A model generated the notes under the pieces. That model was not told where the DNA came from and made no database searches. It saw only the letters and a list, made by a program, of their open reading frames with translations. 64,000 nt of DNA from Sphingobium algorifonticola (lineage in GTDB: Bacteria > Pseudomonadota > Alphaproteobacteria > Sphingomonadales > Sphingomonadaceae), in assembly GCF_004005485.1 (NCBI RefSeq), contig NZ_RZUL01000002.1, positions 310,001-374,000 of the forward strand, given 5' to 3'. Numbering within the stretch: position 1 is the first letter of the stretch; each line of letters opens with the position of its first letter. The position numbers and the translations under genes were made by a program. Shown here piece after piece: positions 46,207-54,930 of this stretch.

Positions 46207-47373
46207 ATGAGCAACGCAGCACATCAGTCGCCGGCCGTCGCCGCGCAAACGGGCCTTACGGACAAGATCGCGCGCTGGGCCAGTCGGCTTGGCGGCAAGA
46301 GTGAGGAGCCGGTCGAGGAACCGGCATCTGCGCGTACGCCGCCGGGCAGAGTGTTCAGCCGCGAAGTCGACCGGCGGCGTCAGCTTTATCAGGATATCGG
46401 CTCGTTCCTGTTCGCGCATGACCTTGATCTGACGCCGCTCAATTTCGGTGTGGCGCATGACTATCTGACCGGGAACGATCACGGCATCGAGAAGGCGGTG
46501 GCGGCGGTGCTGGCCGAGCGGGGGAAGATCACCAACGGGTGGGTCGAATCGATCGTGGCCGATGGTCCCAACAAGGATGTGACGCCCGACGCGCTGCACG
46601 ACATGCTGGAGAAGGTGGAAGAGAACCTCGTTCAGTTCACCGGTCTGGTCGATGAGTCGCGGGCGTCGGCAAAAGATTATGGCAATGCGTTGCAGGAACA
46701 GGTGAAGGATCTGTCCGACGAGGCCAAGGCCGAGCCCGTGCTGGCACGCCTGATCGGCCTGACACGCACCATGGTCGAAAAGACGCGCGAAGTCGAAAGT
46801 CAGATGCGCGAAAGCGCGAAGCAGACCCGGTTGCTGCAGAACAGCCTGGAAACAGCGCGTCGTGCCGCGGAGCAGGATCATCTGACCGGCCTGCCGAACC
46901 GCCGTGCGTTCGAAGCCACGCTGACGGCCGAAACGCTGACGGCGCAAAAGGATAATGAGCCGCTGAGTGTCGCGTTCTGCGACATCGATCATTTCAAGGT
47001 GGTCAATGACACCCACGGCCACGAGACCGGCGACCGGGTGCTGAAGTTCGTGAGCAGCCTGCTCGCCAAGGTTTCCAACGACAAATGCCATGTCGCCCGC
47101 CATGGCGGCGAGGAGTTCGTGATGCTCTTCCGCGGCAAGACGGCGGGCGAAGCCTGCGAGGCTGTGGACGCCGCGCGTGCCGATCTTGCCACGCGCAACC
47201 TTGTCAATCGCGCCACAGGAGAGCGGATGGACCGTGTGACCTTCTCGGCCGGCGTTGCCAATGTGCTGGCTTACGAAAATCCCCGCGATGCGCTGAAGGC
47301 GGCGGACCGCGCCTTGTATCTGGCCAAGGAACATGGCCGCAACCGAGTATATCTCGCCGCCGAAGTGGAATAG
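46207..47373 (+). CDS. Diguanylate cyclase with GGDEF domain
   Basis: A 388-residue cytosolic protein. No membrane helix is seen. The N-terminal part (about 50-150) is a conserved helical domain of unknown type, followed by a coiled coil (about 155-222, EKTREVESQMRESAKQTRL) and a GGDEF domain with DHLTGLPNRRAFEATL and GGEEF at 300-304. The active site is intact, so c-di-GMP synthesis is likely. An inhibitory I-site (RxxD five residues before GGEEF) is not visible (the positions read N and C). Confidence 0.92.
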   Translation: MSNAAHQSPAVAAQTGLTDKIARWASRLGGKSEEPVEEPASARTPPGRVFSREVDRRRQLYQDIGSFLFAHDLDLTPLNFGVAHDYLTGNDHGIEKAVAAVLAERGKITNGWVESIVADGPNKDVTPDALHDMLEKVEENLVQFTGLVDESRASAKDYGNALQEQVKDLSDEAKAEPVLARLIGLTRTMVEKTREVESQMRESAKQTRLLQNSLETARRAAEQDHLTGLPNRRAFEATLTAETLTAQKDNEPLSVAFCDIDHFKVVNDTHGHETGDRVLKFVSSLLAKVSNDKCHVARHGGEEFVMLFRGKTAGEACEAVDAARADLATRNLVNRATGERMDRVTFSAGVANVLAYENPRDALKAADRALYLAKEHGRNRVYLAAEVE

Positions 47374-47432
47374 GATGGCCTTCTCGTCGTTGCGGTACGG
47401 CGCTCTGCCGCGTCATTCCCCGGCGCGTTGGT

Positions 47433-48107
47433 TTAGTCCCCTGCCACCGGCTGTGCCTCATACTGGTCCAGCACCCAGTCTTCCTCCTGTGCGGCGGCGA
47501 TCCAGTCCTGCATCCAGCGATGGGCCATGATCGCGTCGACATAGGCGCGGGCATGCGCTGGAACGGGCAGTTGATAGCTGACGATCCGGCTGACGACCGG
47601 CGCGTACATGATGTCCGCCGCGCCGAACGCGCCGAACAGAAAGTCGCCGCTGCCGCCGTAATCGGCGCGTGCCTGTGCCCAAAGCTGCGCGATGCGGGCC
47701 AGATTGTCCGCAACCTCTGACGAAGGCGATACCGCATCGAATATGCGGCGCGTATTCATGGGGCAGGCGCGCCGCAAAGCCACAAAGCCGGCGTGCATTT
47801 CCGCCGCCATCGACCGTGCCAGACCCCGTGCGGCCAAATCCTGCGGCCAGAACCGGGTGCCGCCCGTCAGATCGTCAAGATGATCGATGATGGCGATGCT
47901 TTCCCACACGGCCGTGCCACCATTCCATAATATCGGCACCTTGCCTGCCGACGGCGCAAGATCGGGCTGCGCCTTACGCTCCGGCCAGGCTGCATCGTAG
48001 AGCGAGACCACCACTTCCTCGAACGGCAAGCCGGACTGCTTTGCCGCCAGCCATCCGCGCAGCGACCAGCTCGAATAGGCTTTGTTTCCGATGATGAGTT
48101 TCAGCAT
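47433..48107 (-). CDS. Glutathione S-transferase family protein (GST 3)
   Basis: A 224-residue GST beginning MLKLIIGNKAYSSWSLRGWL, typical of the YfcF/YghU-near, Ser-type clade in proteobacteria. The glutathione region reads GKVPILWNGGTAVWESIAI. ATG 48107 is chosen; a 6-codon extension is possible. It lies downstream of a GTCATTCCCGCG repeat. A housekeeping detoxification role is likely. Confidence 0.9.
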   Translation of the reverse strand: MLKLIIGNKAYSSWSLRGWLAAKQSGLPFEEVVVSLYDAAWPERKAQPDLAPSAGKVPILWNGGTAVWESIAIIDHLDDLTGGTRFWPQDLAARGLARSMAAEMHAGFVALRRACPMNTRRIFDAVSPSSEVADNLARIAQLWAQARADYGGSGDFLFGAFGAADIMYAPVVSRIVSYQLPVPAHARAYVDAIMAHRWMQDWIAAAQEEDWVLDQYEAQPVAGD

Positions 48108-48126
48108 GGCTCTACTTACTCCCAAT

Positions 48127-48220
48127 CGTCATTCCCGCGAAGGCGGGAACCTATCGTGCCAACTGCACGTCAGGCACCAAGACGGGAAATGGGTTCCCGC
48201 TTTCGCGGCAAGGACGATGC
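48127..48220. repeat. Palindromic repeat, family C
   Basis: CGTCATTCCCGCGAAGGCGG (from 48127) forms an internal hairpin and faces GGGTTCCCGCTTTCGCGGCA (48190-48210), which ends in GGACGATG. It fills the gap between GST 3 and engB. A member of the same family lies at 56448-56573. Confidence 0.85.
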
Positions 48221-48239
48221 TGAGGATAAACGGCCCCCC

Positions 48240-48902
48240 TCAATCCGTCACCGCCTCCAGCACCGCGGCGCGCAGTTCCGCTATCCCAAGGCCGCCTTCG
48301 CTCGACGTCGCGATCACATCGGGGTGTGCGGCAGGACGCTTGCGGATTTCCTCCAGCGTGCGGGCCGTAACGGCAGTCAGCTCGGTTGCCTTCACCTTGT
48401 CCGCCTTGGTCATCACGATACGATAGCTGACGGCGGCATCGTCCAGCATCTTCATGATGTCACGATCGACATCCTTAATGCCGTGGCGACTGTCGATCAG
48501 CACCAATGTGCGCTTCAAAACGGCGCGCCCGCGCAGATAATCGTTGATGAGGAAACGCCATTTGCGCACCACGTCCTTGGGTGCCTTGGCATAGCCATAG
48601 CCCGGCATGTCGACGAGGCGGAACAAGGGGACATCGCCTGGCTCCAGCGCGCCAACGTCGAAGAAGTTCAGCTCCTGCGTGCGCCCCGGCGTGTTCGACG
48701 TGCGGGCAAGGCCGTTGCGGTTGGTGAGCGCGTTCAGCAGCGTTGACTTGCCGACATTGGACCGCCCCGCGAATGCGACTTCGTTGACGATCGGATCGGG
48801 CAGGAACTTCAGGTCCGGCGCGGATTTGAGGAACGCGATGGGGCCTGCGAAAATCTTCCGCGCGGTCTCGACGCGGTCGAGGGAGTCTTGATCGTCGTTC
48901 AT
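48240..48902 (-). CDS. engB: Ribosome-biogenesis GTPase EngB/YsxC
   Basis: A 220-residue GTPase that assists 50S assembly. G1 is GRSNVGKST at 46-54, G3 DMPGYG at 98-103, G4 TKADK. The start is ATG 48902 (MNDDQDSLDRVETAR). The long frame upstream (to 48989) is translated from the family A repeat and is not coding. It is the last gene of the yidC-side cluster; a repeat separates it from yidC. Confidence 0.95.
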   Translation of the reverse strand: MNDDQDSLDRVETARKIFAGPIAFLKSAPDLKFLPDPIVNEVAFAGRSNVGKSTLLNALTNRNGLARTSNTPGRTQELNFFDVGALEPGDVPLFRLVDMPGYGYAKAPKDVVRKWRFLINDYLRGRAVLKRTLVLIDSRHGIKDVDRDIMKMLDDAAVSYRIVMTKADKVKATELTAVTARTLEEIRKRPAAHPDVIATSSEGGLGIAELRAAVLEAVTD

Positions 48903-48911
48903 GTCCGAAAT

Positions 48912-49004
48912 CCGTTCGGTTCGAGCAGCTTCGAGCGACGTCGAGAAGCGTCTGTCGAGGACAGGTGCCCCCAGACCAGTTCTCGACAAGCTCGAACCGA
49001 ACGG
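48912..49004. repeat. Palindromic repeat, family A (second copy)
   Basis: CCGTTCGGTTCGAG (48912-48925) faces the 26-base arm at 48979-49004 (GTTCTCGACAAGCTCGAACC...), identical to the right arm at 11316-11341. It lies between engB and yidC. Confidence 0.85.
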
Positions 49005-49023
49005 AGTTTGGGTTGCATGTGCC

Positions 49024-50739
49024 TCACTTCGCCGCAGCCGGGGCGCTCAGCACCGGATGCTTGCGATACAGCCACCATTGCTGTGCCATCGAAAGCACGT
49101 TGTTGGTGATCCAGTAGACCAGCAGACCTGCCGCAAAAGGCGCCATCACGAACATCATCATCCAGGGCATGATGGCGAAAATCTGCTGCTGCATCGGGTC
49201 CATCTGCGCAGGGTTCAGCTTGAACTGGAGCCACATGGAAATGCCCAGCAATATCGCCAGCACACCGATGGCGAGGAAGGCGGGCGGCTGGAAATCGAGC
49301 AGGCCGAAAAGATTGAGGACATGCAGCGGATCGGGCGCGGACAGATCCTTGATCCACAGCACGAAGGGCTGGTGCCGCATCTCGATGGTCAGCATCAGCA
49401 CCTTGTAGAGCGCGAAGAAGATCGGAATCTGAATGAAGATCGGCAGGCATCCCGCCAGCGGATTGACCTTCTCCTGCTTGTAGAGGGCCATCATCTCCTG
49501 CTGGAGCTTGGGCTTGTCGTCCTTGTACTTGTCCTGCAGCGCCTTCATTTTCGGCTGCACCGCGCGCATCGCGGCCATGCTCGCGAACTGCTTCTGCGCG
49601 ACGGGATACATGATACCGCGCACGATCAAGGTCAGGCAGATGATTGCCACGCCGAAATTGCCGATGTTGAGGAACAGCCAGTGGAGCAGCGAGAAGATCG
49701 GCTTTTCGAACCAGTAGAACCAGCCCCAGTCGATCGCGCGGTCGAACAGCGCAACACCCTGCGGCGCGGGCGCATCCTGATAGGATTCCAGCGTACGGAC
49801 TTCCTTCGCGCCCACGAACAGGCGGCTTGTCTGCGTCACCGACTTGCCGGGGGCCAGCAGTATGGGGTTCAGGCTGTAATCGGCCTGATATTGCGACCCG
49901 GTGCCTTTGCGGAACTGGCCGGTGAACGCTGTCTTCTGATCGGGGACGAGGGCGGACAGCCAGTATTTGTCGGTAAAGCCGATCCACCCGCCCGTGCTCG
50001 GGAAGGATTGCGCACCGTCCTCGTCCAGATCAGTAAAATCGACATCATAATTGGCCGCGCCGTTGAATACGCCGATCGGACCGGTATGGATCGTCCAGCT
50101 CGTCGGGTCCTTCGACGGTCCGTCGCGGCTGATATAGCCATAAGGCTTAACGGCGACCGGCGCAGCGGACGTGTTCGTTACCTTTTGCGCGACGGTGAAC
50201 ATGAAATCCTTGTCCACCGTCAGCCTGATTTCGAACATCTGCCCGACGCCATTATTCCATGTGAGCGTCACCGGGGTGGTGGGCGTCAGCTTGCTGCCGC
50301 TGGCGGTCCAGATGGTGTTGGCGTCCGGGCCTTTCAGCCCTTCGCCTGACCAGCCGAAGCCTGCGAAATAGGCGTCCTTCGTGCCGCCGGGCGAATAAAG
50401 GCGGATCGCGGGCGACGTCTTGTCGATTGTCTCGCGATAGGTCGGCAGGACGATGTCGTCGATCCGCGCGCCTTTCAGGTTGATCGATCCTTGCAGCTTG
50501 GGCGTCTCGATCGCGATGCGCGGCCCTTCCTCCAGCACGGCGGCGCGATCGCGGATCGCCTGCGGGCTGTCGGCGGCGGGATCGGCGGACGGGCTGGCGA
50601 CCGGCGTGGTCTTGCCGCCCTGCACCTGCGTCGCGGGGGGATTGGCGGTGGGGAAGAACCGCTCGGCGATATAGGGCCAGCCGAACAGGATCAGCGCGCT
50701 CAGCACTACTGCGAGAATGATGTTCCGCTTGTCGTCCAC
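49024..50739 (-). CDS. yidC: Membrane protein insertase YidC
   Basis: YidC inserts and folds inner-membrane proteins. The 571-residue protein has an N-terminal membrane helix (MDDKRNIILAVVLSALILFGW), a large periplasmic domain (about 60-340) and five conserved membrane segments in the 60-kDa-inner-membrane-protein domain (from about 350, WLFLNIGNFGVAIICLTLIVRG). LPIFIQIPIFFALYKVL and the final basic tail (KHPVLSAPAAAK) are typical. yidD lies 42 bp upstream. Confidence 0.97.
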   Translation of the reverse strand: MDDKRNIILAVVLSALILFGWPYIAERFFPTANPPATQVQGGKTTPVASPSADPAADSPQAIRDRAAVLEEGPRIAIETPKLQGSINLKGARIDDIVLPTYRETIDKTSPAIRLYSPGGTKDAYFAGFGWSGEGLKGPDANTIWTASGSKLTPTTPVTLTWNNGVGQMFEIRLTVDKDFMFTVAQKVTNTSAAPVAVKPYGYISRDGPSKDPTSWTIHTGPIGVFNGAANYDVDFTDLDEDGAQSFPSTGGWIGFTDKYWLSALVPDQKTAFTGQFRKGTGSQYQADYSLNPILLAPGKSVTQTSRLFVGAKEVRTLESYQDAPAPQGVALFDRAIDWGWFYWFEKPIFSLLHWLFLNIGNFGVAIICLTLIVRGIMYPVAQKQFASMAAMRAVQPKMKALQDKYKDDKPKLQQEMMALYKQEKVNPLAGCLPIFIQIPIFFALYKVLMLTIEMRHQPFVLWIKDLSAPDPLHVLNLFGLLDFQPPAFLAIGVLAILLGISMWLQFKLNPAQMDPMQQQIFAIMPWMMMFVMAPFAAGLLVYWITNNVLSMAQQWWLYRKHPVLSAPAAAK

Positions 50740-50781
50740 GTCAGAGAGGCTCCCGCCATAAATCGCGCATTGAAAAAAGGC

Positions 50782-50994
50782 TTATGGCACCGGATCGTAA
50801 CCGGAGCCGCCCCAGGGGTGGCATCGCATTAGCCGCTTCGTCGCCAGCCAGCTACCCTTGACTGCGCCATATTTTCGCAGCGCGTCGATCGCATATTGCG
50901 AACAGCTTGGTGCATAGCGGCAGGAGGGCGGCAGGATGCGCGACGGACCAAGCTGCCAAGCACGGGCGAGGAGGGTAAGCAGGCGGGCGATCAT
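50782..50994 (-). CDS. yidD: Membrane protein insertion efficiency factor YidD
   Basis: A 70-residue protein with a short amphipathic N-terminus ([16 protein letters not shown]) and the family signature [19 protein letters not shown] and [13 protein letters not shown]. It lies between rnpA and yidC, the standard place. A palindromic repeat fills the gap to rnpA. Confidence 0.93.
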   Translation of the reverse strand: MIARLLTLLARAWQLGPSRILPPSCRYAPSCSQYAIDALRKYGAVKGSWLATKRLMRCHPWGGSGYDPVP

Positions 50995-51012
50995 GGAGAC
51001 GCTTCCCCCATA

Positions 51013-51119
51013 CGTTCGCCCTGAGCTTGTCGAAGGGACAGCCTGAGCGAAGTCGAAGGCACTTCACTGCGTTCAGTGCGGGGCTTCGACAACCCCGGAT
51101 CAAGTCCGGGGCCGAACGG
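51013..51119. repeat. Palindromic repeat, family B (second copy)
   Basis: CGTTCGCCCTGAGCTTGTCG (left, 51013) with following hairpins and a right arm GGCTTCGACAACCCCGGA ... GCCGAACGG (to 51119). An internal CACTGCGTTCAGTG hairpin is also present. Between rnpA and yidD. Confidence 0.8.
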
Positions 51120-51136
51120 TTTGAGGGGCAGGCGTT

Positions 51137-51646
51137 TCATCCCACTTTCCCCGGCTTCCCCAATTTCCGCAAAGCCTTTGCCAGTTCCGCACGAAGCACC
51201 CCAAAGTCGCGCTCCACGCCGCCCGCGCGGCCGATCAGCACATGGTCCGCGCCTGCCACGCCCAGTTCGGGCAACAGCTCCCGTGCCAGAACGCGCAAGC
51301 GGCGCTTCATCCGGTTACGGACGACAGCGCCGCCAATCTTTTTCGTCACGGTAAAGCCGACGCGTTTGGCCGGATCGCCATCCTGCCGGTCATGCACCAG
51401 CAGGACAAAACCGGGCATCGGCTGCCTGCGTCCGCGATTCGCCGCGAGGAAATCGGCGCGCTTCGCGATGATCGCGATGGCGCCGTCTTCCCCGGCAGGC
51501 CGAATCAGGCGCTCAGGCTCTTGCGACCGCGGCTGCGGCGCGCGCGCAGGATGTTGCGACCACCCACCGTCGCCATGCGGGCGCGGAAACCGTGGCGGCG
51601 CTTGCGGACCAGGTTGCTCGGCTGAAAGGTGCGCTTCATCGCTCAT
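51137..51646 (-). CDS. rnpA: Ribonuclease P protein component
   Basis: RnpA helps the RNA subunit to process tRNA 5' ends. The conserved part begins [11 protein letters not shown] (about residue 62) and includes [23 protein letters not shown] and [11 protein letters not shown]. Between that part and the rpmH stop there is no ATG, GTG or TTG in frame; the first ordinary start is ATG 51646, 7 bases before the rpmH start, giving 169 residues with rpmH nested inside. Initiation from a rare start codon (CTG or ATT near 51510) is the alternative. See findings. Confidence 0.85.
   Translation of the reverse strand: MSDEAHLSAEQPGPQAPPRFPRPHGDGGWSQHPARAPQPRSQEPERLIRPAGEDGAIAIIAKRADFLAANRGRRQPMPGFVLLVHDRQDGDPAKRVGFTVTKKIGGAVVRNRMKRRLRVLARELLPELGVAGADHVLIGRAGGVERDFGVLRAELAKALRKLGKPGKVG
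51505..51639 (-). CDS. rpmH: 50S ribosomal protein L34
   Basis: A 44-residue, very basic protein: [20 protein letters not shown], then [19 protein letters not shown] and SLSA. It is the standard L34. It is encoded in a different frame within the long rnpA frame. Strong promoter-like sequence lies upstream (51722-51749). First gene of the rpmH-rnpA-yidD-yidC set. Confidence 0.97.
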   Translation of the reverse strand: MKRTFQPSNLVRKRRHGFRARMATVGGRNILRARRSRGRKSLSA

Positions 51647-51685
51647 TCCTCAATAGATCAGTATAAAATCGGCAAGACGAAAAAG

Positions 51686-51705
51686 GGCCGCCAAAACCGG
51701 CAGCC
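51686..51705 (-). terminator. Hairpin with T-run in the rpmH leader
   Basis: On the minus strand: GGCTGCC, loop GGTTTT, GGCGGCC (one G-U pair) followed by CTTTTT. It lies between the promoter-like sequence at 51722-51749 and the rpmH start at 51639. It may end the upstream SRPBCC transcript or act as an attenuator. Confidence 0.6.
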
Positions 51706-51721
51706 GCATGTCGAGCGGGTC

Positions 51722-51749
51722 CGATAGGGAAAAGGCGTCCCCAAGTCAA
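51722..51749 (-). promoter_or_regulatory. Candidate rpmH promoter
   Basis: Minus strand TTGACT (51749-51744), 16 bases, CTATCG (51727-51722), close to the vegetative consensus of alphaproteobacteria. Transcription would start at about 51714 and read through the hairpin at 51686-51705. Confidence 0.5.
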
Positions 51750-51788
51750 CCGGGACATGGCGATCGGCACTGCGCGTGGGCGGGTTTT

Positions 51789-52256
51789 TCAGCGCGCGAC
51801 CCAGGTCTCCTCGCACAGGGCCTTGAACTGATCGGCAACCGCGCCCCAGCCTGCCTCGAACCCCATTTCGCTATGGCTCTGCATCGTCGCTTCGTCCCAG
51901 TGGCGCGCCGCGGCGCGATAGGCGGTGCCCTCGCCATCCGGGGCAAAGGCGAAGATGCCGGTCATGAAGGGCGGATGCGGTATCCACCCGGCGCGAAACG
52001 CGTCGGTGAAAACGATTCGCTGTTCGGGCGCTATCTCCAGAAACACGCCTTCCACCGGAGAGACTTCGCCATCAGGGCTTACCATGTTCATGGCAGAACG
52101 CCCGCCGGGCCGCGCATCCATTTCAACGACTTCCGTGGTCCATGGCTTCGGCGCCCACCATTCGGGCAGGCGTTCCATCCAGATCTTGTAAACATGCGAT
52201 ACTGGCGCAGCGATGTGGCGCTCTATCGCCAGTTCATGCAGGGGCAGATCGGTCAT
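51789..52256 (-). CDS. SRPBCC/AHSA1-like (START-domain) protein
   Basis: A 155-residue START-like fold: IERHIAAPVSHVYKIWMER, PKPWTTEVVEMDARPGG and TYRAAARHWDEATMQSHSEMGFEAGW. Such proteins bind small hydrophobic ligands or are Hsp90-ATPase activator homologues. The start overlaps the DUF1428 stop (ATGA at 52253-52256), so the pair is translated together. Function unknown. Confidence 0.88.
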   Translation of the reverse strand: MTDLPLHELAIERHIAAPVSHVYKIWMERLPEWWAPKPWTTEVVEMDARPGGRSAMNMVSPDGEVSPVEGVFLEIAPEQRIVFTDAFRAGWIPHPPFMTGIFAFAPDGEGTAYRAAARHWDEATMQSHSEMGFEAGWGAVADQFKALCEETWVAR

Positions 52257-52627
52257 GACGGGTTTCCGTTTTTGATGCTGATGTCTACAATCGGTGCGAA
52301 GCCGCCGAAGATCATCCGCGTACCGTCAAACGGCGGCTGGCCGCTCTCGTTCATTCGCGGATCAGCCATAAGCTTTTCCCAGCCTTCGTCCCTTACGGCT
52401 TTCGATGGCCATTCAATCCACGAAAACACGACATTTTCCTGCTGCGCTGCGACGACGGCCGTGCGCATGTCATTGATCTTGCCGTCCTTGATATCATCGC
52501 CCCAGCCATCGAACACGCGCGTTGCACCATATTCGAGAAACAGCGGCGAGACCCTGGCGGTCCATGCGGCGTAATTTTCCTGCTCGGCAACGGGCACTGG
52601 CACCAGAACGCCGTCAATATAGGCCAT
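52253..52627 (-). CDS. DUF1428 domain protein
   Basis: A 124-residue protein with the DUF1428 signature: AYIDGVLVPVPVAEQENYAA, YGATRVFDGWGDDI, VFSWIEWPSKAVRDEGW and FDGTRMIFGGFAPIVD. It is a dimeric alpha-beta barrel of the antibiotic-biosynthesis-monooxygenase type and unknown function. AGGAG precedes the ATG at 52627. It overlaps the SRPBCC gene by four bases and is often found next to it. Confidence 0.9.
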   Translation of the reverse strand: MAYIDGVLVPVPVAEQENYAAWTARVSPLFLEYGATRVFDGWGDDIKDGKINDMRTAVVAAQQENVVFSWIEWPSKAVRDEGWEKLMADPRMNESGQPPFDGTRMIFGGFAPIVDISIKNGNPS

Positions 52628-52826
52628 GGCAACTCTCCTTATGGCGCACGACATCACATCCCGGACCATAGCGGCAGTGTCGGCGCTTGTCGAAAGGCGC
52701 GCGGTGGGCAGTGAGCATAAGGCGATGGTTGCGCCGTCACCTGATTTCGCTCGACTCTCTTGGTCCGGCGCGCCAGAAGGCGTGCGAACAAAAGCGGCAC
52801 AGAAATCGACGCAGACGGGGGCATAA

Positions 52827-54335
52827 GTGGTCGCAACGGTATCGACGGTGGCCTATCTGGGGCTGGAAGCGCGGACGGTGGAGGTGCAGTGCCAGCTCGT
52901 GCCGGGGCTGCCCAACTTCATCGTGGTGGGCCTGGGCGACAAGGCTGTGACCGAAAGCAAGGAGCGCGTGCGCAACGCCATCGCCGCCATCGGGCTTTCG
53001 CTGCCGCCCAAGCGCATCACCGTCAACTTGTCGCCGGCCGACTTGCCCAAGGAGGGATCGCATTACGACCTGCCGATCGCACTGGCCCTGCTCGGCGCAA
53101 TGGGCGTGATCGATGCCGAAACGCTGAGCGACTATGTCGTGGTGGGAGAACTGGGGCTGGACGGCCGGATTGCCGCTTCGCCCGGCGTGCTGCTCGCCGC
53201 GTTGCATGCCGGGGCACAGGGGTTGGGTCTGGTCTGCCCGGTGGCGCAGGGCAGCGAAGCGGCATGGGCCGGACATGTCGATGTGGTCGCGGCGCCGGGG
53301 CTGCTGCCGCTTCTCAACCATTTCAAGGGGACAAGCCTGCTCCCTGCACCCTTGCCGGGCGAAGTGGAGCCGCCGGTGCGCGGCGCGGACCTCAAACAGG
53401 TGAAGGGGCAGGAAACCGCCAAGCGCGCGCTGGAGATCGCGGCGGCGGGCGGGCATAATCTGCTGATGGCCGGGCCGCCGGGCGCGGGCAAGTCGCTGAT
53501 GGCAAGCTGCCTGCCGGGGATATTGCCCGAACTCACCGCCGAAGAGGCGCTCGAAGTTTCGATGGTGTCCTCGGTGGCCGGGACGCTGGAAGGCGGGCGG
53601 ATCAGTCGCGCGCGTCCCTTCCGCGCACCCCATCACAGCGCCTCGATGGCCGCGCTCGTTGGCGGTGGCCTGCGCGTCAAGCCGGGCGAAGTCAGCCTCG
53701 CGCACCTTGGCGTTCTGTTTCTCGACGAATTGCCGGAGTTTCAGCGCGCCGTGCTCGATTCGCTGCGCCAGCCGCTGGAAACCGGCACGGTCAGCGTCGC
53801 GCGCGCGAACGCGCATGTGACCTTTCCGGCGCGGGTGCAACTTGTCGCGGCAATGAACCCGTGTCGTTGCGGCCATTTGGGCGATCCGGCGCTGGCCTGC
53901 GCCCGCGCGCCACGCTGCGCGTCGGACTATCAGGCCAAGGTGTCCGGGCCGCTGCTCGACCGGATCGACCTGCACGTCGATGTGAACGCCGTCACCGCCG
54001 CCGATCTCACATTGCCGCCGCCCGCCGAGGGATCGGCGCAAGTCGCTGCCCGCGTCGCCGCGGCGCGCGCGATCCAGACCGTGCGCTATGCCGATCATCC
54101 CGCCCGCACCAATGCGGAGGCGGACGGCGACCTGCTGGAAGCCATCGCCACTCCGGACGCGCCGGGCCGCGCTCTTCTTGCGCAGGCGGCCGCCGCGATG
54201 CGCCTTTCCGCCCGGGGCTATACCCGCGTCCTGCGCGTCGCTCGCACCATCGCAGACCTGGCGGGCAGCGAAGGAGTAGGGCGCGTGCATGTCGCGGAGG
54301 CGCTGAGCTATCGCCGTCGCGCGCCGGTGAATTGA
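52827..54335 (+). CDS. comM: Magnesium-chelatase-like AAA+ protein ComM/YifB
   Basis: ComM is the AAA+ helicase that promotes branch migration during natural transformation. The 502-residue protein starts at GTG 52827. It has an N-terminal Lon-protease-like fold (about 1-170), Walker A GPPGAGKS at 216-223, RAPHHSASMAALVGGG, LFLDELPEF, and a zinc-type cysteine cluster CRCGHLGDPALACARAP. A C-terminal helical domain follows. Part of the set of DNA-processing genes in the window. Confidence 0.93.
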   Translation: MVATVSTVAYLGLEARTVEVQCQLVPGLPNFIVVGLGDKAVTESKERVRNAIAAIGLSLPPKRITVNLSPADLPKEGSHYDLPIALALLGAMGVIDAETLSDYVVVGELGLDGRIAASPGVLLAALHAGAQGLGLVCPVAQGSEAAWAGHVDVVAAPGLLPLLNHFKGTSLLPAPLPGEVEPPVRGADLKQVKGQETAKRALEIAAAGGHNLLMAGPPGAGKSLMASCLPGILPELTAEEALEVSMVSSVAGTLEGGRISRARPFRAPHHSASMAALVGGGLRVKPGEVSLAHLGVLFLDELPEFQRAVLDSLRQPLETGTVSVARANAHVTFPARVQLVAAMNPCRCGHLGDPALACARAPRCASDYQAKVSGPLLDRIDLHVDVNAVTAADLTLPPPAEGSAQVAARVAAARAIQTVRYADHPARTNAEADGDLLEAIATPDAPGRALLAQAAAAMRLSARGYTRVLRVARTIADLAGSEGVGRVHVAEALSYRRRAPVN

Positions 54336-54355
54336 GGCAGGCAGGGGAGGATCGC

Positions 54356-54811
54356 ATGACCATAGTGAAAGCCGCGCAGATGCTGGTCGAGGAGACCGCG
54401 ACCGCCCGCACGCAATGGATCAGCGAGGGGCCGGATGGCCGCGATGGCCTGACGCAGTTCGGCGCGAACGTCGAAACGCTGATGCCCGGCGCGGTATCTG
54501 CCCTCAAGCACTGGCACAGCGCGGAGGACGAGATGGTCTATGTGCTGGATGGCACGGTGACCGTACATGAAGGCGAGCGGGTGACGTTGCTGCATCCCGG
54601 CGATGCCGCCATCTTCCGCGCGGGCGATCCGGTCGGCCACTTTCTCCAAAACCGCAGCAGCGCGCCCACCCGCTGTCTGATCGTCGGCACCCGCGCCCCG
54701 GTGGATCGCATCACCTACCCGGACCATGACCGCATCTGCCTGCGCGACCGATCCCTGCCCGACGATCTGTGGATCACCGGCGCGGGAGAGGCAGCGGACA
54801 GTCCTTATTGA
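54356..54811 (+). CDS. Cupin-domain protein
   Basis: A 151-residue single cupin barrel. The metal ligands lie in LKHWHSAEDEMVYVLDGTVTV (H-x-H, E) and GDPVGHFLQN (H). Similar proteins are conserved in alphaproteobacteria and of unknown function. The ATG at 54356 has GGGGAGGA upstream. comM ends 20 bp before, so it is probably on the same transcript. Confidence 0.9.
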   Translation: MTIVKAAQMLVEETATARTQWISEGPDGRDGLTQFGANVETLMPGAVSALKHWHSAEDEMVYVLDGTVTVHEGERVTLLHPGDAAIFRAGDPVGHFLQNRSSAPTRCLIVGTRAPVDRITYPDHDRICLRDRSLPDDLWITGAGEAADSPY

Positions 54812-54853
54812 GGGATGTAGGGGGCGCGACGGCGGGGTAGCGATGTCAGGAAA

Positions 54854-54871
54854 CGACCATTTGTTGCCATT
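54854..54871. repeat. Dispersed short repeat, copy 1
   Basis: The 18-mer CGACCATTTGTTGCCATT, identical to copy 2 at 55081. A diverged copy 3 (CGACCAATTTTTGCCG) is at 55690. The unit is longer than the 18-mer: downstream of copies 1 and 3 the sequence TGGA-G-CTTCCCA and GACAT also correspond. Confidence 0.7.
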
Positions 54872-54930
54872 AACTATAGTGGAAGCCCTTCCCAGTTGCA
54901 GACATTCCGGCAGCAATGCATCATGCGGAA

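Noticed and set aside
48902..48989. N-terminal extension of EngB
   Set aside because: The extra residues (VLDRRFSTSLEAARTERI) are translated from the family A repeat; the true start is ATG 48902.
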